A stretch of 37,332 nt of DNA from a virus. The notes under the pieces were generated by a model, which saw only the letters and a list, made by a program, of their open reading frames with translations, made no database searches and was not told the DNA's origin. The stretch covers positions 1 to 37,332 of IMG/VR virus record IMGVR_UViG_3300021964_006699. One strand, given 5' to 3'. A program made the translations under genes and the position numbers. Shown one piece after another: positions 1 to 8,108 of this stretch (its first letter is position 1; each line of letters begins with the position of its first letter).

Positions 1-1509
1 TTTGGTAAACACATTATTGAAACTTCCTCAAACATTGCGAAACTAACTGCGTTCAAAAGGTACGTAGGTAAAAAAGACTTCATGAATACAACCTCAAATG
101 ATATTATTGAAGGATCTAATGTTGAACTTGAAAACTTAAGAACACATATGAAAAAGTTACAAGGACAAAATTACTATACACAAACAAAAGAAAACTTTAC
201 ACCTGCCGAGAGCGGGGACTCAGAATTGGGCGAAGACGTTGTAAACGAATTGACCAATGCATTTACTATTCCGCAGTTTAACGAAGAACTAAAAGACATG
301 TTCCCATTACTACACAGCATTCATCAAAAGCGTGTTGCAGAAACTACAGTAGATTTAGACACAGTAGTCGGCGAAGCAAGTGCTGTAGCAGAAATGGATC
401 CGGACAGTTTCTTTGCAAAAGTTGCTGGCGCAGAAGAAGAAGGATTTGATATGCTTCATGATGCTTTGATGGGCAAGTATGGTAAGGCTATAGAACAAAA
501 AGTTCAGAGCATGTACGATGATGTTGCTGTGGATAATGGATATCATCCAGATGACGACTTTGAAAAAATTTATGATAGAATGTTAGATAACATTGCAGAC
601 GATTATGGTAAGACAGAAGGCTTAGATGATTTCGAAAACTGGGCCGATGATGTTGTTGATAACGCTCTTGAAGACGGCGACGATGACAACGGAACAACAG
701 ATGTAACAATTGATAAAGACGGTGCTATGAAACTAGCAGGCGATGAAGAAGAGCCTAAAGATGAAAAAGCAAGCACTGAAGATATCATTGAGTTTGTCCG
801 CTCATTCTATGATAAAGAAACTGGAGCGTTTCCAAAAGGCGAAACAGGCGTGGTTATTTCCGCTCGTAAGCGTTTTGGCGATTCCGTAGGGGATCTAGTT
901 GAGAAGTTTGTATCTAAACTGACAGGTAATAAGGTACAAGTGGAAGACGAAGAAGATGTAGAAGAAGGTAGCATCAAGTATATGCACAGTTTAAAAGCCA
1001 AAGGTCACAGCGATGAAGAAATAGCCAAAGAACTAAACATGTCCGCTGATGAAGTTAAAAAGGCTATGAGCAAAACTGTAGAAGATGCTGACAAAGACAA
1101 CATGGGCTTCAGTGATAAAGAAATCAAAATGGCATTTGGTGTATTGAATGACAAAAGATTTAAAGGTGGCAATTACACAGGTGCTGTTGGAGTAATTGAA
1201 AAGATTGCTAAAGGCTTATCCAAACATCCTAGTGTGGCTAAAGCATTACAAAAAACAAACGAAGTTACAGAGTCTCGAAAAGCACCAGCAGAAGTTAAAA
1301 AATTAATGGCTGGACATACATACACTTGTGAAGACTGTGGATGCGAAATGCACAACTGCAAACCAGATTGTGATTGCAAGCACGACTCACATGACGAAAT
1401 GGGATCTTGGTGGAAAGATGAAAACGGAAACGGTATCCCAGATGTAAAAGAATCTAAAAACGAAGACTTAGACTACATTACAGACAAATTGGCTAAATTA
1501 CTTAGATAA
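1..1509 (+). CDS. Large acidic phage protein, 5'-truncated by window edge
   Basis: The reading frame is open from base 1, so the methionine at 82 is probably internal and the true start lies upstream; 502 residues are visible. I do not recognise the family. It is strongly acidic, with Asp-rich runs in the middle. It carries a helix-turn-helix-like stretch (KGHSDEEIAKELNMSADEV, bases about 990-1050) and a Cys/His-rich segment near the C terminus (CEDCGCEMHNCKPDCDCKH) that could bind zinc. An EF-hand-like DENGNGIPD follows directly. It could be a virion-associated or regulatory protein; the sequence does not decide. It ends 141 bases before gp32, which has its own promoter. Confidence 0.75.
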   Translation, partial: FGKHIIETSSNIAKLTAFKRYVGKKDFMNTTSNDIIEGSNVELENLRTHMKKLQGQNYYTQTKENFTPAESGDSELGEDVVNELTNAFTIPQFNEELKDMFPLLHSIHQKRVAETTVDLDTVVGEASAVAEMDPDSFFAKVAGAEEEGFDMLHDALMGKYGKAIEQKVQSMYDDVAVDNGYHPDDDFEKIYDRMLDNIADDYGKTEGLDDFENWADDVVDNALEDGDDDNGTTDVTIDKDGAMKLAGDEEEPKDEKASTEDIIEFVRSFYDKETGAFPKGETGVVISARKRFGDSVGDLVEKFVSKLTGNKVQVEDEEDVEEGSIKYMHSLKAKGHSDEEIAKELNMSADEVKKAMSKTVEDADKDNMGFSDKEIKMAFGVLNDKRFKGGNYTGAVGVIEKIAKGLSKHPSVAKALQKTNEVTESRKAPAEVKKLMAGHTYTCEDCGCEMHNCKPDCDCKHDSHDEMGSWWKDENGNGIPDVKESKNEDLDYITDKLAKLLR

Positions 1510-1524
1510 ATTCAGAATTTATAG

Positions 1525-1553
1525 TTGACTTTAAGATAAAAGATAACTATAAT
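1525..1553 (+). promoter_or_regulatory. Sigma70-type promoter for gp32
   Basis: TTGACT at 1525-1530 and a perfect TATAAT at 1548-1553 are separated by 17 bases. Transcription should start near 1560, leaving a leader of about 90 bases before gp32. The match to the bacterial consensus suggests host polymerase uses it early in infection. Confidence 0.8.
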
Positions 1554-1556
1554 ATA

Positions 1557-1605
1557 GATATGTTGTTAGAGAAACATATCGAAACGTTTGGTACTAGTAT
1601 CGAAC
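1557..1605 (+). promoter_or_regulatory. Two hairpins in the gp32 mRNA leader
   Basis: GATATGTT (1557-1564) pairs perfectly with AACATATC (1573-1580). A second hairpin spans 1586-1605, with eight pairs including two G-U pairs and a CTAG tetraloop. TGTTGTT (1561-1567) can alternatively pair with AACAACA (1603-1609), which would break both hairpins. In T4 the gene 32 leader folds into a structure bound by gp32 for translational autoregulation. An equivalent role here is inference from position and pairing. Confidence 0.5.
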
Positions 1606-1650
1606 AACAGGCACATAAAACATAAAGGCAAAACATAGGAGGCTTATATT

Positions 1651-2646
1651 ATGGCAACATTAGCAGAGATTCGTGCAAAACTACGCGAACAAGAAACAAA
1701 CAGTTCGGGCAACCGACAGTCAAGCGGCGGCGACAACGCAATTTACCCACATTGGAATATGGCAGAAGGTAGCGAAGCAGTACTTCGTTTCTTACCTGAC
1801 GCAGATCCTGAAGCGACTTTCTTTTGGAAAGAGCGTTTGATGATCAAACTTCCTTTTGCAGGTATTAAAGGTCAAACTGATTCACGTCCAGTGACAGTTA
1901 ACGTTCCATGCATGGAAATGTATGGAGAAGCATGTCCTGTACTACAAGAAGTACGTGGCTGGTTCAAAGACCCTGCGTTAGAAGCACAAGGTCGTAAGTA
2001 TTGGAAAAAACGTTCTTACATTTTCCAAGGCTTTGTAGTTGATAATCCAATTTCAGAGGATACAACTCCAGACAATCCAATTAGACGTTTTATTATTGGT
2101 CCACAAATTTTCCAAATCATTAAAGGTGCTTTGATGGATCCAGAGATGGAAGAACTACCTACAGATTATGTACGTGGTGTTGACTTCCGCATTAAGAAAA
2201 CATCTAAAGGCGGATATGCTGATTACTCAACATCACAATGGTCACGTAGAGAACGTGCTATTACTGATGAAGAAAAAGCGGCAATTGATGCAAATGGATT
2301 GCATAACCTTAATGACTTCTTACCTAAGAAGCCAACTGACGTTGAAGTTAAAGTTATTCAAGAAATGTTTGAAGCATCTGTTGATGGTGAAGCATATGAT
2401 CCAGAGCGTTTTGGGCAGTACTTTCGTGCTCCAGGCATGAGTGCTCCTACAGGTGATCCAAACAAAGGTGCAACAGCGCCTGCGGCGGCTCCTGCGGCTC
2501 CGGCTCCTACTCCAGTAGCAGAACCAGTAGCAGAAACTGTGGCACAACCTGCTCCAGCGGCAACTACTGCAAGTGCAAGTGAAGACAAACCAAGTAGCGA
2601 ACGTGCTAATGATATTTTAGCAATGATTCGTAACCGTCAATCTTAA
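1651..2646 (+). CDS. 32: Single-stranded DNA-binding protein gp32
   Basis: T4-type gp32, 331 residues. It coats ssDNA at the replication fork and during recombination and works with UvsX, UvsY and the helicase. The N terminus (MATLAEIRAKL) is the basic cooperativity arm. The OB-fold core covers about 30-255, and the tail is a long Ala/Pro linker (274-306) followed by a charged end, as expected for the protein-interaction tail. The T4 zinc site is reduced: Cys87 and Cys95 remain, but the residue after CP is Val where T4 has another Cys. The start is fixed by TAGGAGG at 1636-1642. The stop codon overlaps the uvsX ribosome site. Confidence 0.93.
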   Translation: MATLAEIRAKLREQETNSSGNRQSSGGDNAIYPHWNMAEGSEAVLRFLPDADPEATFFWKERLMIKLPFAGIKGQTDSRPVTVNVPCMEMYGEACPVLQEVRGWFKDPALEAQGRKYWKKRSYIFQGFVVDNPISEDTTPDNPIRRFIIGPQIFQIIKGALMDPEMEELPTDYVRGVDFRIKKTSKGGYADYSTSQWSRRERAITDEEKAAIDANGLHNLNDFLPKKPTDVEVKVIQEMFEASVDGEAYDPERFGQYFRAPGMSAPTGDPNKGATAPAAAPAAPAPTPVAEPVAETVAQPAPAATTASASEDKPSSERANDILAMIRNRQS

Positions 2647-2655
2647 GGAGTAATC

Positions 2656-3771
2656 ATGGCGAAACCATTCGACGTTAGTAAATTTCGTAAGAATCTTACC
2701 AAGAGCATTACAGGTCTTGGTGTAGGTTTTAACGATCCAACTGACTGGGTTTCGACTGGCAATTACGCATTAAATTATCTTATCTCTGGGGATTTCTACA
2801 AAGGGATCCCCTTAGGTAAGGTTACTGTGTTTGCTGGCGAATCCGGTGCAGGTAAATCATACTTTGCAAGTGGTAATATTGTAAAGGCCGCACAAGATCA
2901 AGGTATCTTTGTAGTTCTAATTGACTCAGAGAATGCACTTGATGAAAAGTGGCTACAAGCATTAGGTGTTGATACAGACGAAGGCAAGTTGCTTAGACTG
3001 TCAATGTCAATGATTGACGATGTTGCTAAAACAATTAGTGAATTTATGAAAGACTATAGATCAGATTATGATGCTGTAGATACAGTGGACAGACCTAAAG
3101 TACTGTTTGTTGTTGATTCACTAGGTATGTTGTTAACGCCAACCGATGTTGATCAGTTTGGTAAGGGTGACCTAAAAGGTGATATGGGTAGAAAACCTAA
3201 AGCACTTACGGCACTTGTACGTAACTGTGTTAATATGTTTGGTGCTTACAATGTAGGTATGGTGTGTACAAATCACACATACGCATCACAAGACATGTTT
3301 GATCCTGATGACAAAATCAGTGGTGGACAAGGATTTGTGTATGCTTCATCTATTGTAGTAGCAATGAAAAAGTTGAAACTAAAAGAAGATGAAGACGGTA
3401 AAAAGGTAACAGATGTACGTGGTATCAGAGCCGCATGTAAGGTAATGAAAACACGTTACGCAAAACCTTTTGAAGGCGTACAAGTAAAAATCCCATATGA
3501 AACAGGTATGGATCCTTATAGTGGACTAGTAGATTTGTTTGAAAAACAAGGTCTTCTAACACAACAAGGTAACAGACTAAAGTTTGTCAACAGTCGCAAT
3601 GAAGAAGTTCTAAACTATCGTAAGGACTGGACAGGCGAAAATCTTCAACTCGTAATGGACGACTTTTCTAAGATTAGGCATAAGTACGAAGATGCTGTAG
3701 AACCGGAAGACGAACCGGAAGAAGCAGTTAGTACAACTATCGAGGAAAAAGTAAGTAATGGAGATGAGTGA
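2656..3771 (+). CDS. uvsX: RecA-like recombinase UvsX
   Basis: Strand-exchange recombinase of the T4 pathway, 371 residues. Walker A is GESGAGKS (61-68) and Walker B is VLFVVDSLG (149-157). The L2-side GGQGFVYAS (223-231) and a conserved RecA core follow. It loads onto gp32-coated ssDNA with UvsY. The C-terminal 25 residues are acidic, as in many RecA-family proteins. The ribosome site AAGGAG (2645-2650) overlaps the gp32 stop, so the two are one operon. The end overlaps the next gene by 14 bases. Confidence 0.95.
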   Translation: MAKPFDVSKFRKNLTKSITGLGVGFNDPTDWVSTGNYALNYLISGDFYKGIPLGKVTVFAGESGAGKSYFASGNIVKAAQDQGIFVVLIDSENALDEKWLQALGVDTDEGKLLRLSMSMIDDVAKTISEFMKDYRSDYDAVDTVDRPKVLFVVDSLGMLLTPTDVDQFGKGDLKGDMGRKPKALTALVRNCVNMFGAYNVGMVCTNHTYASQDMFDPDDKISGGQGFVYASSIVVAMKKLKLKEDEDGKKVTDVRGIRAACKVMKTRYAKPFEGVQVKIPYETGMDPYSGLVDLFEKQGLLTQQGNRLKFVNSRNEEVLNYRKDWTGENLQLVMDDFSKIRHKYEDAVEPEDEPEEAVSTTIEEKVSNGDE

Positions 3772-4021
3772 AGATCAACTAATTGACCTTTGGGACATAT
3801 TTTCTGAATATGTACCCAAAGGTAATAAAGAACAATTAGCAATGCAATACATTAAGTGGTGTCAAGACAACGGTGTTGACGAAGACGTTTTATATGCTGT
3901 AGGTGCTGAAGATCCTTATCTAGGAGAAGCAGTAGAAGATCTACAGGGCAAACGCGGAGACGAAGACGCTGACGATTGGGACGACGATGAATATAGCAGT
4001 GACGATGAAGAGTGGGATTAA
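3758..4021 (+). CDS. Small acidic protein between uvsX and uvsY
   Basis: 87 residues. An N-terminal helical part (LIDLWDIFSEYVPKGNKEQLAM) is followed by a very acidic tail rich in Asp and Glu. The start may be the ATG at 3758 or the one at 3764; both overlap the uvsX end, pointing to translational coupling. In T4 the gene after uvsX is 40, a head-assembly chaperone, but I see no convincing similarity and base the comparison only on position. A recombination accessory role is possible given its neighbours. Confidence 0.7.
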   Translation: MEMSEDQLIDLWDIFSEYVPKGNKEQLAMQYIKWCQDNGVDEDVLYAVGAEDPYLGEAVEDLQGKRGDEDADDWDDDEYSSDDEEWD

Positions 4022-4477
4022 ATGAATTGGTATTCTAGGATTACTCAAGATATTGCAAATATACCTAATGCTATATTATGGTATGAAGGCGAACTAGAAG
4101 AAGCACGTAAAGAAACTAGACTGTTTGGCAACTTAGAAAAACAAGCGGCCAACTTACCCGGTGTAGTTGAACAACGCTTTGGTCAGTTGCAAGAGATTGA
4201 AGCAATTTTAGAATACCTAAACATTGAACTACGCCGAACACGAAGTAAGTTCTTTAAACAATATTTAGAAAACTATCAACGAGCATTATCCAGCCGTGAC
4301 GTAGAAAAATACGTAGACGGTGAAGCAGACGTTGTTGATTTTGAAAAAATTATCAACGAGTTTGCCCTGTTGCGTAACAAGTGGTTAGGTGTTATGAAAG
4401 GCATTGATATGAAGCAATGGCAGATAACTAACATTACCAAGTTACGTGTAGCAGGAATGGAAGATGCTTCGATATAA
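4022..4477 (+). CDS. uvsY: Recombination mediator UvsY
   Basis: 151 residues. It resembles the marine T4-like form of UvsY: the middle RTRSKFFKQYLENYQRALSS and the end LRNKWLGVMKGIDMKQWQI, then KLRVAGMEDA, follow the pattern of that family as I know it. UvsY helps UvsX displace gp32 from ssDNA. It starts directly after the preceding stop and overlaps the first gene of the sugar island by 14 bases. The assignment rests on remembered family pattern plus context; T4 UvsY itself is only weakly similar. Confidence 0.72.
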   Translation: MNWYSRITQDIANIPNAILWYEGELEEARKETRLFGNLEKQAANLPGVVEQRFGQLQEIEAILEYLNIELRRTRSKFFKQYLENYQRALSSRDVEKYVDGEADVVDFEKIINEFALLRNKWLGVMKGIDMKQWQITNITKLRVAGMEDASI

Positions 4478-5300
4478 CATACTACTTCTTAACAATACAG
4501 AAAATTATCATAGCGGTTGTAAGACTGTAATCGATTTCTATAGACATTATTTTACTAATCACAATTTAACTATAGCAGAGAATTTAGATGTAGATGTAAA
4601 GAGTTATGATTTAGTTGTTGCTAATGGCGAAGGAACAATGCATCATAATAGTGAAAAGGCAAATAAGATCTTAGACTTGTTATTACAAGCAAAAAAGTCC
4701 ATGCTAGTTAATACTGTATGGCAGAATAATGACAAAGAACTAGCAGAAAAATTATTAAAAATAAGTTATATTAGTGTTAGAGAAATTAAATCAAAGTATG
4801 AAATTTATCAACAAATAGGATTAACTGTTGATGTTCATTTAGATTATAGTTGGTTTGTTCCTGTTGGATTTACTGTAAAAGAATACAAAAATCTAATAGT
4901 AGGTAATAAAATGAATGTTCCGAATGTTAAACCAAAAAAGCCTAAAATTAAAAACATAGGTGAAGACGGATACATTGACATATTCACACAATCATGGAAT
5001 GATATTGTTTCGCAACTAAAAAATTCAAAGTTGCTTGTTACAGGTCGTCATCATGAAATGTATGCCGCATGTAAAGCAGGATGTCCTTTTATTGTAATAG
5101 AAGGAAACACACATAAAAATCAAGGACTTTTTGAAACTGCTGATGTAAACATACCTGTTTTACCTTTTGGTTGTTCAAATGAAGAAATAATTAATGCAGT
5201 AAATAATATTGATCAATATCAATCTGAGTATGAAAAATTATTTAAGTATATGGCCGGACAAAGACCGCCGGAACTATTGAAGTATGTTGGAATGGTTTAA
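4464..5300 (+). CDS. Polysaccharide pyruvyltransferase-like protein
   Basis: 278 residues. It shows the pattern of the CsaB/WcaK polysaccharide pyruvyltransferase family (PF04230): VVANGEGTMHH near residue 51-61, a VNTVWQNND step, ISVREIKSKYEI, and LLVTGRHHEMYAACKAGCPFI in the C-terminal half. Members transfer pyruvate from PEP, or act as related GT-B-like enzymes, on surface glycans. This is the first gene of the island and overlaps uvsY, so it was joined to an existing replication operon. Substrate unknown. Confidence 0.72.
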   Translation: MLRYNILLLNNTENYHSGCKTVIDFYRHYFTNHNLTIAENLDVDVKSYDLVVANGEGTMHHNSEKANKILDLLLQAKKSMLVNTVWQNNDKELAEKLLKISYISVREIKSKYEIYQQIGLTVDVHLDYSWFVPVGFTVKEYKNLIVGNKMNVPNVKPKKPKIKNIGEDGYIDIFTQSWNDIVSQLKNSKLLVTGRHHEMYAACKAGCPFIVIEGNTHKNQGLFETADVNIPVLPFGCSNEEIINAVNNIDQYQSEYEKLFKYMAGQRPPELLKYVGMV

Positions 5301-5802
5301 CAATAAAGATGTTGCTATAATAGGCGGCGCAGAATCTTTGTTTAACCAAGGCTATGGTAAAACAATTGATCAGCACGAAGTTATAGTAAGAATAAATCGA
5401 AGCGTAATTATAAAAAAGCAAGAACATCAAGGAATCAGAACTGATTATTGGGCAATTGGCCATCATAAAACTGTTGAAGATCTCTTCGATAAAATATCCT
5501 GCAAAAATTTCCATTTAAGTCATAAAAGACCTAAAACTCCACATCCTAGAATAGATTATTATTTGCCTATGGATATTCTTAATAATTTACGATCAAATTT
5601 AAAGCATGATAAACCTAGTAGTGGATTAATGACTTTAGATTATATAAACCTATGCAACCCAAAATCTATTAGTATATATGGGTTTGATTGGAGAGAGACT
5701 CCTACTTGGTATTATACAGATACAGATTATCAACCCCACGATTGGCTCTTAGAGAAGAAATACATAATAACTAATTTTAAACATATAAAGGTTTATAACT
5801 AA
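5284..5802 (+). CDS. GT29 sialyltransferase-like protein
   Basis: 172 residues, shorter than typical GT29 enzymes. Three sialylmotif-like blocks appear in the right order: an L-like block (VAIIGGAESLFNQGYGKTID then HEVIVRINR, residues 10-39), an S-like block (PSSGLMTLDYINLC, 111-124, then IYGFDW), and a VS-like H-x4-E (His152, Glu157). GT29 enzymes transfer sialic acid from CMP-sugar. The donor here is unproven. It overlaps the preceding gene by 17 bases and the next by one base. Confidence 0.7.
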   Translation: MLEWFNNKDVAIIGGAESLFNQGYGKTIDQHEVIVRINRSVIIKKQEHQGIRTDYWAIGHHKTVEDLFDKISCKNFHLSHKRPKTPHPRIDYYLPMDILNNLRSNLKHDKPSSGLMTLDYINLCNPKSISIYGFDWRETPTWYYTDTDYQPHDWLLEKKYIITNFKHIKVYN

Positions 5803-6587
5803 TGGAAACTCCAAAAAAATTTAGAATGAAGATTACGTATCCCGACGGTACAACTATAAATGCTAGAAAAGATTTTAAAGTTTGGACTGACTATGTTAAC
5901 ATTACTGATCTAGACTTTAAAGGAAAACGTGTGCTTGATATAGCAACAGACGAAGGTTGGTGGGCATTCTGGAGTGAAATGCAAGGTGCTGATTATGTAG
6001 AAGCAAGCGATGTCGAACGTGGCGAAGATTATGACTGGGGTGCTACAAAAGATTGGGAGTGGATTAACACATTAAATCAGAATAGAGGCGGCAAAAAAGT
6101 ATTTGATTATCATCATAAAAACCTAAATAGTAAAGTTGTATATAAAAAAGAGAGTATATATCAAGCAAAAGGCAATTTTGATTTTATTTTTGCTCATGGG
6201 TTGATGTATCATTTAAGGCACCCGTTACTAGCGATAGATAATATGTATAATTGCTGTAAAGGATTTTTTATGTTTGAAACGTTTGTAGACGGTCATAATC
6301 CAAATCAAGATATTGCTGAAACAAAGTTTTATAGAACGACTGAATTAGGTCCAATATCAAATTGGACAGGAGCAACAAGTGCGTGTTACAACAGTTGGTT
6401 AAAAGATGCAGGATTTAATGATGTTTATTACACTGATAGAGGTGCTCCATTAGGACCACCTAGACAAATTTTTATAGGAGTAGTTGATCCTATGTATAAC
6501 GAAAGATTTAAGTCGTGTGAAAATTTACATTATTGCGACGATGATTATTGGGAAAAAGTATTCAATCAAACTAAGTATTCGAAATAA
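5802..6587 (+). CDS. Class I SAM-dependent methyltransferase
   Basis: 261 residues. The SAM-binding motif I is VLDIATDEGWWAFW (about 45-58) with acidic VEASDVER after it. FDFIFAHGLMYHLRHPLLAI (about 126-145) matches the post-motif seen in DUF1698/CmoB-like methyltransferases. Location in the island suggests a sugar or small glycan target rather than DNA. The stop is followed by 34 bases holding a late promoter for the next gene. Confidence 0.8.
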   Translation: METPKKFRMKITYPDGTTINARKDFKVWTDYVNITDLDFKGKRVLDIATDEGWWAFWSEMQGADYVEASDVERGEDYDWGATKDWEWINTLNQNRGGKKVFDYHHKNLNSKVVYKKESIYQAKGNFDFIFAHGLMYHLRHPLLAIDNMYNCCKGFFMFETFVDGHNPNQDIAETKFYRTTELGPISNWTGATSACYNSWLKDAGFNDVYYTDRGAPLGPPRQIFIGVVDPMYNERFKSCENLHYCDDDYWEKVFNQTKYSK

Positions 6588-6608
6588 CTCGATACAATAA
6601 TATACGCA

Positions 6609-6616
6609 TATAAATA
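6609..6616 (+). promoter_or_regulatory. T4-type late promoter TATAAATA
   Basis: An exact TATAAATA, the T4 late promoter core. In T4 this element spans -13 to -6; applying the same spacing puts +1 at 6622, the A of the next ATG, so the transcript would be leaderless. No Shine-Dalgarno sequence is present between the element and the ATG. Confidence 0.65.
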
Positions 6617-6621
6617 CCAGT

Positions 6622-7428
6622 ATGAAAACAATCGTATTGGTAACAGGTGGCTTTGATCCACTACATTCCGGACACATTGCCTACTTTGAAGCGGCGGCCA
6701 AACTAGGTGATGAACTTATTGTCGGACTTAATTCCGACGAATGGCTTACACGTAAAAAAGGTAAACCATTTATGCCTCTTAAAGAACGTGTTGCTATTGT
6801 AAGCAACTTGCGTATGGTAAGTGGTTGTATTGATTTTGACGATTCAGACGACGGTGCTGGTGGTGCGATATTTAAATGCAAAGAACTTTTTGGTACTGAT
6901 TGTAAAATTATCTTTGCTAACGGCGGTGATCGCAGTGTAAAAAATATTCCAGAACTTGTTATGTATGGTGATGATCCGCAAGTAGAGTTTGTATTTGGGG
7001 TCGGTGGCGAAGATAAAAAGAATAGTTCAAGTTGGATATTAGATGAATTTAAACATCCTAAAGTAGTAAGACCGTGGGGATGGTATAGAGATCTATACAC
7101 TATAGGAAAAGGAATTAAGGTCAAAGAACTGGTTATAGAACCAGGAAAACAATTATCAATGCAAAAGCACAGCAAACGTGCAGAAATGTGGTATGTGCTT
7201 AAAGGAAAATGCAAAGTCCTAACACTGTTAAATAATGTACCCGACGAAAAAGTTTTGAATAGTTTAGGTATAGGCTATGATATAGGAAAAGAAGTTTGGC
7301 ATCAAGGAGTAAATCCTTACCAAGAACCTTGTCATATACTAGAAGTTCAACATGGAGAAGAATGTGTAGAAACAGATATTACACGCATTGGTGTTGACGA
7401 AAACTATGACAAGGAAGGACAAGAATAA
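6622..7428 (+). CDS. Cytidylyltransferase and mannose-6-P isomerase-type cupin fusion
   Basis: 268 residues with two domains. The N-terminal part (1-135) is a nucleotidyltransferase of the RfaE/TagD type: VTGGFDPLHSGH (7-18) holds the HxGH motif, with LKERVAIVSNLRMV (53-66) downstream. The C-terminal part (146-258) is a cupin like type II mannose-6-phosphate isomerase: PWGWYRDLY, QLSMQKHSKRAEMWYVLKG (178-195, metal ligands His183 and Glu188), and WHQG (His227). It probably makes an activated sugar for the island's transferases; the sugar is unknown. Confidence 0.82.
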   Translation: MKTIVLVTGGFDPLHSGHIAYFEAAAKLGDELIVGLNSDEWLTRKKGKPFMPLKERVAIVSNLRMVSGCIDFDDSDDGAGGAIFKCKELFGTDCKIIFANGGDRSVKNIPELVMYGDDPQVEFVFGVGGEDKKNSSSWILDEFKHPKVVRPWGWYRDLYTIGKGIKVKELVIEPGKQLSMQKHSKRAEMWYVLKGKCKVLTLLNNVPDEKVLNSLGIGYDIGKEVWHQGVNPYQEPCHILEVQHGEECVETDITRIGVDENYDKEGQE

Positions 7429-8108
7429 TGAATACTGTATATATTGGTTACGATACCAGAGAAAAAATCGCCAGTGATGTTTGTGAACACAGTTTACGTC
7501 ATACCACAGAAGAACCTATAAACATTAAGCATCTTAAACTAAATGAACTAAAACGCAAAGGCATTTATACAAGAGGAGAAGATTCTCTTAGTTCAACAGA
7601 ATTTACATTCAGTAGATTTTTAATTCCACATCTACAAGATTATAAAGGCTGGGCATTGTTTTGTGATTGTGATTTTTTATGGTTAGAAGATGTAGACAAG
7701 GTATTTGCACAACGTGATGACAAGTACGCTGTAATGTGCGTTCATCATGATTATACACCCAAAGAAGGTCAAAAAATGGATGGCAAACAACAAACACTAT
7801 ATCCAAGAAAGAATTGGAGTTCAATGGTGTTATGGAACTGCGGTCATCCTAGCAATCAACAGGTTATTCCTAGTATGGTTAACAACGAAACTGGAAAGTT
7901 TATGCATCGCTTTAGTTGGCTTAAAGACGAAGAGATTGGCCAAATAAGTCACGAATGGAATTGGCTAGTAGGTTGGTATCATGAACCGCAAGACGGCAAG
8001 CCTAAAGCATTACATTACACAGAAGGCGGTCCTTGGTTTGAAAACTGTCAAGATGTTGAATACGCAGATCTTTGGTTAAAAGCACAACAAGAAGTTAAAA
8101 ATGGATAA
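7428..8108 (+). CDS. GT-A glycosyltransferase
   Basis: 226 residues. Starts one base before the preceding stop ends. It has the layout of small GT8-like transferases: MNTVYIGYDTRE at the N terminus, SSTEFTFSRFLIP (about 55-67) and a DxD-type metal site in FCDCDFLW (about 81-88), then WSSMVLWNCGHP and an acceptor-side HYTEGGPWF. The DxD motif binds the nucleotide-sugar with a divalent ion. It overlaps the next gene by eight bases. Confidence 0.8.
   Translation: MNTVYIGYDTREKIASDVCEHSLRHTTEEPINIKHLKLNELKRKGIYTRGEDSLSSTEFTFSRFLIPHLQDYKGWALFCDCDFLWLEDVDKVFAQRDDKYAVMCVHHDYTPKEGQKMDGKQQTLYPRKNWSSMVLWNCGHPSNQQVIPSMVNNETGKFMHRFSWLKDEEIGQISHEWNWLVGWYHEPQDGKPKALHYTEGGPWFENCQDVEYADLWLKAQQEVKNG

Noticed and set aside
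6681-7214. 177-codon leftward frame
   Set aside because: Antisense to the cytidylyltransferase-cupin gene, whose motifs are unmistakable; the antisense protein is Ser/Pro-rich without motifs.
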